From Clostridia bacterium (GTDB taxonomy: Bacteria > Bacillota > Clostridia > UBA1381): 16,585 bases of DNA. Made by a program: the position numbers and the translations under genes. This document shows positions 6,882 to 14,542 of the stretch, in pieces. Positions within the stretch are counted from its first letter, which is position 1; the number at the start of each line of letters is the position of its first letter. The stretch covers positions 1 through 16,585 of the forward strand of contig CAADSR010000316.1 of assembly GCA_900751685.1 (NCBI GenBank). The letters are read 5' to 3'. The notes under the pieces are model-generated. The model saw only the letters and a program-made list of their open reading frames with translations, was not told where the DNA came from and ran no database searches.

Positions 6882-8039
6882 ATGTTTAATATATTAACAC
6901 TCAATAAAATCGCAGCGTGCGGTTTGAATCAATTAAATGAGCAGACCTATACGATCACCGATGATGCTTCAAAGGACGCAGACGGGATCATTTTAAGAAG
7001 CTATGCAATGCATGATATGGAGCTGCCGGCTTCTTTAAAAGCAGTTGCCCGTGCCGGGGCAGGGACAAATAATATCCCGATCGCAAAATGCAGTGAAAAA
7101 GGGATCGTGGTATTCAACACACCCGGAGCAAATGCAAATGCGGTAAAGGAATTGATTTTAGCAACCTTGTTCATGTCCTCCAGAAATCTTGCAGCAGGGA
7201 TCGCTTGGGCAAATACCCTGACCGGTGATGATATTGCGAAACAGGTAGAAAAAGGAAAGTCTAATTTTGCAGGCTGTGAGGTGCGTGGAAGAACCTTAGG
7301 CGTTATTGGCCTGGGCGCAATTGGTGCGGAAGTGGCAAATGCGGCGTATCATTTGGGAATGAACGTAATCGGATTTGATCCCTATTTATCCGTAGATGCA
7401 GCATGGAGACTATCCAACCATATTAAACGTGCAAAAAATGTGGATGAAGTGTACCAGAATGCAGATTATATCACGATCCATGTGCCGTTGACGGATGAAA
7501 CAAGAGAATCCATCAATCAGGAAACTCTTTCAAAGATGAAAGATGGCGTGCGTATTTTGAACTTCTCCCGCGGAGAATTGGTGAATAATACAGATATTAA
7601 AAAAGCGATCGCAGATGGTAAGGTTGCCTGCTATGTGGTTGACTTCCCAAATGGGGAGGTAGTGAACCAGCCTGGCATTATTGCAACGCCGCATTTGGGC
7701 GCATCTACCGGGGAATCAGAGGATAATTGTGCCATGATGGCAGCGCAGGAAATTGCTGATTATCTTGAAAAGGGAAATATTTTAAACTCTGTGAATTTCC
7801 CGAATTGTTCCCTGCCTGTGGGCTCCGCAGGACGTGTAGCGATCGCCCATCAGAACATTCCAAATATTATTACACAATTTACAAATGCGTTTACAGGGAT
7901 CAATATTTCTGATATGATCAATAAAAGCAAGGGTGAATTGGCGTATACGATCATCAATGCAGACCACCCGGTTACAGCGGAGGTCGAAAAACAGCTTAAC
8001 AGCATTGAAGGTGTTTTACGTGTCCGCGTAATACAATAA
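6882..8039 (+). CDS. serA: D-3-phosphoglycerate dehydrogenase (SerA)
   Basis: This NAD-dependent enzyme oxidises 3-phosphoglycerate to 3-phosphohydroxypyruvate, the committed step of serine synthesis, supplying the substrate of the SerC encoded just upstream. The 385 residues are the short form without the large intervening domain. The Rossmann motif GLGAIG is at 143-148. The D-2-hydroxyacid dehydrogenase catalytic triad is Arg230 (NFSRGEL), Glu259 (FPNGEV) and His271 (PHLGAST). The last 65-70 residues look like an ACT domain, so feedback by serine is possible but not shown. AAGGGGACAG precedes the ATG. A very strong terminator starts seven bases after the stop. No serB lies in the window. 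Confidence 0.97.
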   Translation: MFNILTLNKIAACGLNQLNEQTYTITDDASKDADGIILRSYAMHDMELPASLKAVARAGAGTNNIPIAKCSEKGIVVFNTPGANANAVKELILATLFMSSRNLAAGIAWANTLTGDDIAKQVEKGKSNFAGCEVRGRTLGVIGLGAIGAEVANAAYHLGMNVIGFDPYLSVDAAWRLSNHIKRAKNVDEVYQNADYITIHVPLTDETRESINQETLSKMKDGVRILNFSRGELVNNTDIKKAIADGKVACYVVDFPNGEVVNQPGIIATPHLGASTGESEDNCAMMAAQEIADYLEKGNILNSVNFPNCSLPVGSAGRVAIAHQNIPNIITQFTNAFTGINISDMINKSKGELAYTIINADHPVTAEVEKQLNSIEGVLRVRVIQ

Positions 8040-8045
8040 ATAAAG

Positions 8046-8089
8046 AAGCAGGCGGCTGGCAAAAATCTTGCCAGCCGCCTGCTTTTTTG
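8046..8089 (+). terminator. Rho-independent terminator of serC-serA
   Basis: A perfect 17-bp stem (8046-8062 with 8068-8084) and a 5-base loop are followed by six Ts (8083-8088). It lies in the convergent gap between serA and the AraC regulator; on the minus strand the T run is weaker. Confidence 0.95.
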
Positions 8090-8115
8090 TTGCAATTTTC
8101 AAAGGGCGTATCAAT

Positions 8116-8964
8116 TTATGGCTCTTTGTATTCCTTAATGGATTGTTCCCATAGGATTTGCTGGCGCCACTGGGTGGGAGTGATTTTAAATTGGTTTTTA
8201 AACGCTTTGGTAAACACATGGGCATCGGGGTAACCAACACTTTGTGCTGCTTCTGATATGGTGATATTCGTGTTTTTGAGATATTGTATAGCCGCGTTTA
8301 ATTTTAAAGAAATAATAAATTGCTGGGGGCTTATTTTTTTGTATTCCTGAAAAAGGCGGCTCAAATAGCAGCGGTCGATCCCAATATGTTCCGCAACATT
8401 AGATACCGTGATTTTTTTATGCAGGTTTGCTTTAATAAAGGACTCTGCTTTGCGGATATATTCTTCTGCTTGGTTTAAGGAAAGATTTTTGACCCCCTTT
8501 GTGAGCGCAAAAATAAATGCCCAGAGCTTCACCATCAGCCGTTCAAAGCATAATGTATCATTTTGGATCATATCCATTAGGGCATTGCCGGCGGGAGTAT
8601 TTTCAGTATCCGTCAAAATTGGAGAAGAAGAAGTGAGGCCTGCTGATTTTAATAAGGCAGGAACGAGGCTTCCATTGAACTCAATCCAGCGGTAGAGCCA
8701 TGGCTGCTGGGGATCTGCACTATAATAAGTAAGCTGGTCAGGGCAAATCAAAAATAATTGGCCTTTTTGGAGATGATATTGGTCTTGCTCTGTTTTGAAC
8801 CTTCCATAGCCACTATAAACATAATGGATGATGTAGTTGTTCCGGATACAAGGGCCAAAGCAATGGCCATTTTCACATTGGGATTCTCCATATTGGATAG
8901 GATATAAGTCCGTTGGGACAAGCCCTGCCGTATCGGCATAATAGTTGCTGAAAAAAGGTTTCAT
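8116..8964 (-). CDS. AraC family transcriptional regulator
   Basis: The 282-residue protein has an N-terminal cupin-type AraC ligand-binding domain (about 15-150), with the family pattern YIIHYVYSGYGRF and HLQKGQLFLICPDQLTYY. A C-terminal AraC/XylS double helix-turn-helix follows: helix pair 1 at 185-208 (ITVSNVAEHIGIDRCYLSRL) and helix pair 2 at 234-267 (TISEAAQSVGYPDAHVFTK then AFKNQFKITPTQWR). The ATG at 8964 is preceded by GGAG. It is divergent from the GH36 alpha-galactosidase with 131 bases between their starts, the usual arrangement of an AraC activator and its target. Sensing of an alpha-galactoside such as melibiose or raffinose is inferred from context only. It may also act on the nearby arabinanase. 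Confidence 0.93.
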   Translation of the reverse strand: MKPFFSNYYADTAGLVPTDLYPIQYGESQCENGHCFGPCIRNNYIIHYVYSGYGRFKTEQDQYHLQKGQLFLICPDQLTYYSADPQQPWLYRWIEFNGSLVPALLKSAGLTSSSPILTDTENTPAGNALMDMIQNDTLCFERLMVKLWAFIFALTKGVKNLSLNQAEEYIRKAESFIKANLHKKITVSNVAEHIGIDRCYLSRLFQEYKKISPQQFIISLKLNAAIQYLKNTNITISEAAQSVGYPDAHVFTKAFKNQFKITPTQWRQQILWEQSIKEYKEP

Positions 8965-8995
8965 GGGCTTGTTCTCCGTTTCAATTGATAAGGAT

Positions 8996-9025
8996 AAAAT
9001 ATCACATTTTGACCCGTGTTGTCAA
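8996..9025 (-). promoter_or_regulatory. Promoter of the AraC regulator gene
   Basis: On the minus strand TTGACA (9025-9020, perfect consensus), an 18-base spacer and TATTTT (9001-8996) form a plausible sigma-A promoter. Its -35 box lies inside the palindrome at 9016-9028. Confidence 0.6.
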
Positions 9026-9028
9026 CAC
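9016..9028. promoter_or_regulatory. Palindrome in the AraC/alpha-galactosidase control region
   Basis: GTGTTG-T-CAACAC is a perfect 6-1-6 inverted repeat. It covers the -35 box of the regulator promoter and ends 8 bases upstream of the -35 box of the alpha-galactosidase promoter. A protein bound here could repress one promoter and activate the other; this is inference. Confidence 0.5.
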
Positions 9029-9036
9029 TAGGTTCT

Positions 9037-9064
9037 TTGATGATTTTCATTATTATGATATGAT
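9037..9064 (+). promoter_or_regulatory. Promoter of the alpha-galactosidase gene
   Basis: TTGATG (9037-9042), a 16-base spacer and TATGAT (9059-9064) form a moderate sigma-A promoter. The expected transcription start near 9071 lies downstream of the more upstream in-frame ATGs (8985, 9060, 9063), which supports the TTG start at 9096. Confidence 0.55.
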
Positions 9065-9095
9065 GGTGAAAAACAATAGAAAAGGGGAGTATAAA

Positions 9096-11240
9096 TTGAT
9101 TTATAAAAATGGAAATACCCTGCACCTGCAAGGCAGGGATATGAGTTATATCATGTTTACGCATGAAAGCGGTGACCTGCTTCATTTCTACTTTGGGAAA
9201 AAACTGGAGGACCGGGATTATTCTTTGATGAAAGAGCAATGGTCCGAGAACTGGGGTTTTTCCTCCAATAAATTTCCGTTGGATGTATATCCCCAGGAGT
9301 ACCCGGCTTATGGCTATTCGGATCTGAGAAATCCCGCATATCAAGTTTTAAACCAGCATGGCAACGCAGTATCGAGGCTTTGTGTACAAGAATTTGAGAT
9401 CCAGGAGAACACAGTGGCCTGCGTAAAAGGAATGCCGTCCCTTTTTCAGGGAGAATGCCGGGCAGATACGCTGAAAATACGGTTATACGATGAACATACC
9501 AGCCTTGAGGTCCATTTGTATTACACTGTATTTGAAGAGCATAATATCATAGCACGTAGTGCGGTGATCAAAAACAAAGCGCAGCAGGATATCCAGCTCA
9601 TGAGCGCGTATTCCGCCAGTATCGATTTTCCGCTCAATGATTATGACATGGTCCATTTTGCGGGCGCGTGGGGACGGGAAAGGGAGATGCAGCGCACAAG
9701 TCTTACGATGGGAATGAAGGCGGAAGTGGAAAATGCGAGAGGGGGAAGCGGTCACCAATTAAACCCGTTTGTTATGATCGCTTCTCCGGATGCAAATGAG
9801 ACGGCAGGAGAAGTGTACGGCTTTTCGTTGGTTTACAGCGGAAACCACTCGACAGTTGCAAAAGCCGACCAATTCGGAGGACTCAGGGTCCAACAGGGGA
9901 TCAACCCCCATCAATTCCAGTGGGAGCTGAAACCGGGAGAGTCCTTTGATACCCCGCAGTCTGTCATTTGCTATTCATCAGAAGGCTTTGGCGCTGTTTC
10001 CAGGGAATATCACGATGTATACCGGGACCATTTGATGAGAAGCAAATGGGTCCATAAAAGCCGCCCGGTCTTATTAAATAACTGGGAAGGGACGTATTTT
10101 GATTTTACCGAGGAGAAATTGGTCAGTATGGCAGAAAAAGCCCGGGAGGCTGGTATCGAATTATTTGTACTGGATGACGGATGGTTTGGAAAGCGCAACA
10201 ATGACGCCTGTAGCCTTGGGGATTGGATAGTCAACAAAGAAAAGCTCCCATCCGGCATTGATGGGCTTGCAGATAAAATCAACGGTCTGGGATTAAAATT
10301 TGGCTTGTGGTTTGAGCCTGAGATGGTTAGTCCGGATTCCGATTTATACCGTGCCCACCCGGATTGGGCAGTGCATGTGGAAGAAAGGACGCCCGTTGAG
10401 TCCAGGCATCAGCTTGTGCTAGATTTGAGCAGAGATGAAGTTTGCGAATATATCATAAAAGCGGTCAGTGCCATTTTATCATCGGCAAATATCGGTTATG
10501 TAAAATGGGATATGAACCGCCAAATCACAGATATGCCTTGCTTGGGCTATAATCACCGGTATACCCTGGGATACTATAAAATCATGTCGGCTATTACAGC
10601 AGCGTTTCCTGATGTGCTATTTGAAGGCTGCAGTGCTGGCGGGGCACGGTTTGACGCGGGAGTGCTTGCCTATATGCCGCAAATCTGGGCAAGCGATAAC
10701 TCAGATGCAGTTGCGCGCCTTAAAATCCAATATGCTACATCAATGTGTTACCCTGTTTCATCTATTTCCTCTCATGTGACCGTATCACCCAATCATCAGT
10801 GCGGCCGCGTGACTACCCTCAAAACAAGAGGGGATGTAGCCTATGCCGGGACCTTTGGCTATGAGCTTGATATCACCAAGGTTTCCGAAGAAGAATTTGA
10901 GGAGATAAAGCAGCAAATTGTTTTTGAAAAGCAGATCCAGCAGCTCGTGCGGGAAGGGGAACTGTACCGCCTTTTAAGCCCCTATGAAACAAATTACTGT
11001 AGCTGGGAGATCGTATCGAAAGATAAAAAGAAGGTCTTTTTGTTTGCCTGTAAAATTCTTGCAGTGGCGCAAACAAAGAATCAAACAATTAAATTGCAGG
11101 GATTAGATCCGGCAAAGCAGTATAAAAATGTAGCGGCGGGCACTGTTTATGGCGGTGATTTGTTAATGCACCGTGGAATCAGGATCAATTATAAAATGTG
11201 TGATTTTGCTACAGAAGCTATCCAGTTTGAGATGGTATGA
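9096..11240 (+). CDS. Alpha-galactosidase, glycoside hydrolase family 36
   Basis: This enzyme releases alpha-1,6-linked galactose from melibiose, raffinose-family sugars or galactomannan side chains. No signal peptide is seen, so it acts in the cytosol on imported oligosaccharides. The 714-residue product has the GH36 N-terminal beta-sandwich, then the TIM barrel with LDDGWFG (359-365), GLWFEPEMV, and KWDMNR with nucleophile Asp472. CSAGGARFD follows, then WASDNSDA (from about 532), which carries the acid/base Asp, and a C-terminal beta domain. TTG at 9096 is chosen because GGGGAG (9084-9089) precedes it by 6 bases, the family normally begins at this point (IYKNGNTLHLQ), and the predicted transcript starts just upstream. 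An open frame reaches ATG 8985 but lacks a ribosome site. Divergent from an AraC regulator and convergent with a GH43 arabinanase. Confidence 0.95.
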   Translation: MIYKNGNTLHLQGRDMSYIMFTHESGDLLHFYFGKKLEDRDYSLMKEQWSENWGFSSNKFPLDVYPQEYPAYGYSDLRNPAYQVLNQHGNAVSRLCVQEFEIQENTVACVKGMPSLFQGECRADTLKIRLYDEHTSLEVHLYYTVFEEHNIIARSAVIKNKAQQDIQLMSAYSASIDFPLNDYDMVHFAGAWGREREMQRTSLTMGMKAEVENARGGSGHQLNPFVMIASPDANETAGEVYGFSLVYSGNHSTVAKADQFGGLRVQQGINPHQFQWELKPGESFDTPQSVICYSSEGFGAVSREYHDVYRDHLMRSKWVHKSRPVLLNNWEGTYFDFTEEKLVSMAEKAREAGIELFVLDDGWFGKRNNDACSLGDWIVNKEKLPSGIDGLADKINGLGLKFGLWFEPEMVSPDSDLYRAHPDWAVHVEERTPVESRHQLVLDLSRDEVCEYIIKAVSAILSSANIGYVKWDMNRQITDMPCLGYNHRYTLGYYKIMSAITAAFPDVLFEGCSAGGARFDAGVLAYMPQIWASDNSDAVARLKIQYATSMCYPVSSISSHVTVSPNHQCGRVTTLKTRGDVAYAGTFGYELDITKVSEEEFEEIKQQIVFEKQIQQLVREGELYRLLSPYETNYCSWEIVSKDKKKVFLFACKILAVAQTKNQTIKLQGLDPAKQYKNVAAGTVYGGDLLMHRGIRINYKMCDFATEAIQFEMV

Positions 11241-11255
11241 TGATACATAAACTAA

Positions 11256-11298
11256 AAAAGCAGATAAGACCGAAAGGTTTTATCTGCTTTTGCTTTTT
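11256..11298. terminator. Bidirectional terminator between alpha-galactosidase and arabinanase
   Basis: A 16-bp stem with one non-Watson-Crick position (11256-11271 with 11276-11291) closes a GAAA tetraloop. T-rich sequence follows on the plus strand (11288-11298), and the A run at 11254-11259 gives Ts on the minus strand. It serves both convergent genes. Confidence 0.88.
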
Positions 11299-13633
11299 AT
11301 TCATACACAAGGGATCCAATGGCTTTTTTTGCCCATTTCTGGACATTGTCTTGATTGGTCCCGGTAAATACGAGGTTTGCCTTTTCTGCATCCCGGTCCC
11401 AGACCGCCATTACATATACTGTTACGGTCTCATTATTTTTGAGCTTTAAAGTCAGCGTATGATTTCCATCGAAGCTCCAGCTGCCCTTGTCTTCAGCCAA
11501 CTGCCCGCCAGGAAGCAAAGTCAATTTTTCAGCTTGCATCACATTATTCGTATTATCTCCGATAGAAATGTAATCCCAGTCCCCTATCAGTAGGTTTTCA
11601 GGGATCTCCTGCAGTTTTTCACCCGCATACCGCTCTGGTGAAACAACAGGCCAGCCCTCTTCATTCCAAAGCATTGTCCGCACATGAAGATAGGCAAAGC
11701 TGCCCTTTACTTCACGGGTATGGTGGATAAGGTACCAGCTGCCGTCATCGTCTTTTAGCACAGAATTATGGCCCGGGCCATAGTAGGTGGTTTCATTCGG
11801 GAATTGATAGGATCCAGCTAGCTTGTAGCCGTAGGTGTTTCCGGCTTCGGCTTCATCATCAAAGAAGCGGTCTACAGAATTTCCGTTTTGGTCCACATAA
11901 GGTCCTGTGATTTCTTTTGAGCGTGCTACACGGATGTTATAGGTGCTGGATAGATCATCATAGGACGCAAATAAATAGTAGTAATCTGTATCCGGATTGT
12001 AAATGATCCATGCTCCCTCCGGACCGCCGGCCCCTTTATAGCGGCTCATGAGCCGGGTCCCTAAAGTGGCAGTATCATCTACCTTACCGTCCTTATTTAA
12101 GGGCTTTAGATGGATCCCCCGCCAAAAAGAGCCGTAAACCATATATTTTTCACCTGTTTTAGCATCGGTGGCAATGTTGGAGTCGATTGCGTTGGCAAGG
12201 GACAATTCCTCTCCCTCTTGAACGGTGGAAAAAACGATCTCAGCATTTTCCCAGGGACCTTCGGGGGTCTTTCCTTTTAAAAGCACAAGGGAGGAGCTGT
12301 TTTTTCCAAACGCATCAGAATAAGAACAATATAAATAATAAGGGTATTCTTTATCATCCTTATTATACATCATATCCGGCGCCCAGATATTAGAATATTC
12401 TGACAGAGTTTCGTGAGGATAAGAATCTAATATACATTGGGGCAGTTGTGGGAGCGTATTTTGCGTACGTGTCCAATGGATTAGATCCTCCGATTTGAAA
12501 ATATCGATCATACCGGTCGAATAAGCATAATATATCCCGCTGACAGGGTCTTTAAAAATTGCCGGGTCATGGACACCGGCTGTAGTGGTGTCACTATCTT
12601 CCGGAGCCCGGCCGGGAAAGGTGAGGCTGCTTTTTTCAAGGCGTGAAATCACTTGCATACCATATTCCTCCGTGTATACTGATGTAATGATCTTTGCTGC
12701 TTCAGACCGGGTGGTCAGCTGTGTTTTAATAGCGGCCGTATCCCCTAGGGAGACTACGGATGGTGCGGATAAAGAAACATCGATCAAAGCCCCTTCACCG
12801 TTATAAACCGCATGAAAGACAGAAGCCTTTAAGGAAGGCAGCTTATAATTTTTAATGGAAACAACGGAAGAAAGCGTATCGGCCCCTTCTTGAAAGGTAA
12901 TCAGTGCATTTCCATCCTCATCCTGATAATCTGCTTCTATTTCGATTCCTTCATAAACACCCAGGCGTACATCGCGTTCAGAAAGGGCATAATTATAAAT
13001 TTGAAAATTATCGATCATTCCATTATAATAAGCATCCGCTGGATATTGGGATTTACCTAAAAAATTTTGATCAGTGCTGCCAATGGCCGAAAGGTCGTTG
13101 TTCATTGCATTGGAGGTGGCAGCCAAAACACCGTTGATATACATCCGCCCTTCTTTTCCTTGGCGGGTGATAACGGCATTGTTCCACTGGCCCACTTTAA
13201 AGTTGATACCGTTTGATTCCAGGGCGTCTCCTTTGAATTTAAATTTGGGGATGCCGCCCCCGTAGGTCGTTAGGAACATGGTATTGTCAGAACCCGTGGC
13301 AATATCAAACACACGCGCCCAGGAGTCTTCCGAGGAGGGGCAAAGATCCACGCTGATAGAGTAATCCCCGGTCAAATCTGTTGTCAGGTCGTTCGGCAGG
13401 TGCACGTATTGTTTTTTTGTGTTATCCAGCAGCAGGGCTTTTCCATCCGGGCCATCTGTCAGGGAGGCTCCTTCCATTAGGGTGTATTGTTCTTTGGGGT
13501 CATCAAAGCTGTAAGAAATTATAAGTTTACTGGTATCTCCGATTTCATGTAGTGCCAGCGCCGGAGCGGCATTTGTAAAAAAGAGCGTTAACCCAAGGGC
13601 GGCAACTGCCGTTTTTATTGTATTATTTTTCAT
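11297..13633 (-). CDS. Secreted LamG-GH43 arabinan endo-1,5-alpha-L-arabinosidase
   Basis: The 778-residue product has a signal peptide (MKNNTIKTAVAALGLTLFF, with cleavage after ALA at about residue 27). A LamG/concanavalin-like sugar-binding domain covers about 35-225, a linker or beta domain about 230-345, and a GH43 five-bladed propeller about 353-665. A C-terminal beta domain of about 100 residues (GDWDYISIGDN onward) resembles that in Bacillus Abn2-type arabinanases. The catalytic triad is Asp356 (VHDPAIF), Asp484 (NAIDSNI) and Glu539 (GPEGAWI); GPGHNS holds the conserved propeller histidine. It should cut the arabinan backbone of pectin outside the cell; other GH43 activities are possible. 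The ATG at 13633 is chosen because it starts the signal peptide after AAAGGATC; the frame is open to 13744. There is no sortase motif or dockerin, so the enzyme is probably released or held by LamG binding. Confidence 0.9.
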   Translation of the reverse strand: MKNNTIKTAVAALGLTLFFTNAAPALALHEIGDTSKLIISYSFDDPKEQYTLMEGASLTDGPDGKALLLDNTKKQYVHLPNDLTTDLTGDYSISVDLCPSSEDSWARVFDIATGSDNTMFLTTYGGGIPKFKFKGDALESNGINFKVGQWNNAVITRQGKEGRMYINGVLAATSNAMNNDLSAIGSTDQNFLGKSQYPADAYYNGMIDNFQIYNYALSERDVRLGVYEGIEIEADYQDEDGNALITFQEGADTLSSVVSIKNYKLPSLKASVFHAVYNGEGALIDVSLSAPSVVSLGDTAAIKTQLTTRSEAAKIITSVYTEEYGMQVISRLEKSSLTFPGRAPEDSDTTTAGVHDPAIFKDPVSGIYYAYSTGMIDIFKSEDLIHWTRTQNTLPQLPQCILDSYPHETLSEYSNIWAPDMMYNKDDKEYPYYLYCSYSDAFGKNSSSLVLLKGKTPEGPWENAEIVFSTVQEGEELSLANAIDSNIATDAKTGEKYMVYGSFWRGIHLKPLNKDGKVDDTATLGTRLMSRYKGAGGPEGAWIIYNPDTDYYYLFASYDDLSSTYNIRVARSKEITGPYVDQNGNSVDRFFDDEAEAGNTYGYKLAGSYQFPNETTYYGPGHNSVLKDDDGSWYLIHHTREVKGSFAYLHVRTMLWNEEGWPVVSPERYAGEKLQEIPENLLIGDWDYISIGDNTNNVMQAEKLTLLPGGQLAEDKGSWSFDGNHTLTLKLKNNETVTVYVMAVWDRDAEKANLVFTGTNQDNVQKWAKKAIGSLVYE

Positions 13634-13669
13634 AAAAAAAGATCCTTTCTTTCCGTGCTTTATGGCATT

Positions 13670-13698
13670 ATTATACCAAAATGGTCTGGAAAAGTAAA
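13670..13698 (-). promoter_or_regulatory. Promoter of the arabinanase gene
   Basis: On the minus strand TTTACT (13698-13693), a 17-base spacer and TATAAT (13675-13670) with an extended -10 TGGTATAAT. The predicted leader is about 30 bases and the start at 13633 lies inside it, while the upstream open frame to 13744 lies before the promoter. Confidence 0.7.
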
Positions 13699-13790
13699 GA
13701 GCAGGAGGAAACAAAAGCCAGGGACTAAAGTAGGGAAGTATCATAAAAACAGCTCTTTTAGAATAGACTTTTGAAGAGGAGGGATGCCCT

Positions 13791-14381
13791 TTGTATAAAC
13801 AACAGTTTTTCCAAGAAGAGACACAGCAGAGAAGAGTATGGTTTGTGATCGCCAGTTTTTTCCTAGTGGCCGGAGTAGTGCTGGGCAGTGTCTACCTGGA
13901 GAAAATGGGGCAGGCAGAAAGCGTAAAAACTTATCTGGGGACTTTTTTCAGCGGCCTTTTACAAAGCAGTAATAATTGGACCGTATTTCAAAATACACTT
14001 CGTGAATATGGCATTTTATTTGTTGTTATTTTCCTTGCCGGTTTTTTGAAGCCGGGCTGGGTTTTGACCTTGGCAATGGTATTAAAAAAAGGATTTGTCG
14101 TTGGGTTTACTTCCGCATCCTTATTAAAGTCTTATGGAATCAAAGGAATCTTAGGAATCGTCAGCACCATGCCGGGGATTCTGATCGCAATGCCGGCATT
14201 GATCATTTTTTCGGCAGTTTCTTTGAATTTTTCAGTTTGTCCTGAAAAAAAAGAAAAAAATATGTTGATTTCCTATCTTTTTTTCAGTTTTTTAATACTT
14301 GCCATATTTTGTATTGCATCTCTGGCAGAAGGATACCTGACCACAACATTTATGAAAATGGTTCTGCCGAAAATCCTGTAA
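13791..14381 (+). CDS. spoIIM: Stage II sporulation protein M (SpoIIM)
   Basis: SpoIIM is part of the SpoIID-SpoIIM-SpoIIP machine that drives engulfment of the forespore by septal peptidoglycan hydrolysis. The 196-residue product has membrane segments at about 16-36, 72-110, 118-146 and 157-180. Between them lie YGILFVVIFLAGF, KKGFVVGFTSASLLKSYG and a glycine-proline-rich MPGILIAMPAL, all typical of the family. The start is TTG at 13791, 8 bases after AGGAGG (13777-13782). An ATG at 13784, too close to the same site, opens only a four-codon frame overlapping the TTG. In Bacillus subtilis spoIIM and xerD are close neighbours with fur between them; here xerD follows directly with its own promoter. 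No clear sporulation-sigma promoter could be read. Confidence 0.92.
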   Translation: MYKQQFFQEETQQRRVWFVIASFFLVAGVVLGSVYLEKMGQAESVKTYLGTFFSGLLQSSNNWTVFQNTLREYGILFVVIFLAGFLKPGWVLTLAMVLKKGFVVGFTSASLLKSYGIKGILGIVSTMPGILIAMPALIIFSAVSLNFSVCPEKKEKNMLISYLFFSFLILAIFCIASLAEGYLTTTFMKMVLPKIL

Positions 14382-14458
14382 AGCGCATCACAGCGGCAAA
14401 AAACACTTCTAGGCCGCAAAAAAAATTGATAAAAAAAGCTATACAAATGTGAAAATTG

Positions 14459-14467
14459 TGGTATAAT
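14459..14467 (+). promoter_or_regulatory. Extended -10 promoter for xerD
   Basis: TGGTATAAT gives a consensus -10 with the TGn extension, which can compensate for the poor -35 region (CTATAC at 17-base spacing). Predicted leader of about 70 bases before xerD. Confidence 0.6.
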
Positions 14468-14480
14468 ATATAATGCGACT

Positions 14481-14511
14481 TCAAAATGAAACATAGTTGT
14501 AATCATTTTGA
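14481..14511 (+). repeat. Inverted repeat in the xerD leader
   Basis: TCAAAATGA (14481-14489) and TCATTTTGA (14503-14511) are a perfect 9-bp inverted repeat with a 13-base loop, just after the predicted transcription start. It has no T run, so it is not a terminator; it could be an operator or an RNA hairpin. Confidence 0.5.
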
Positions 14512-14542
14512 CATATTCATGAAAAAAAGGAGTGCAGTGGGA

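Noticed and set aside
8985..9095. N-terminal extension of the alpha-galactosidase from ATG 8985
   Set aside because: It has no ribosome site, lies upstream of the likely transcription start, and extends beyond where GH36 proteins begin.
9163..9179. cre-like catabolite repression site (ATGAAAGCGGTGACCTG) in the alpha-galactosidase gene
   Set aside because: Two mismatches to the consensus in the conserved half and it lies inside coding sequence.
11237..11449. 70-codon plus-strand frame overlapping the end of the arabinanase
   Set aside because: It runs through the bidirectional terminator and then antisense to the arabinanase C-terminus.
14392..14417. GCGGC/GCCGC hairpin after spoIIM as a terminator
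   Set aside because: Only 5 bp of stem with a 16-base loop, followed by As rather than Ts on the plus strand; the minus strand has no gene to end there.
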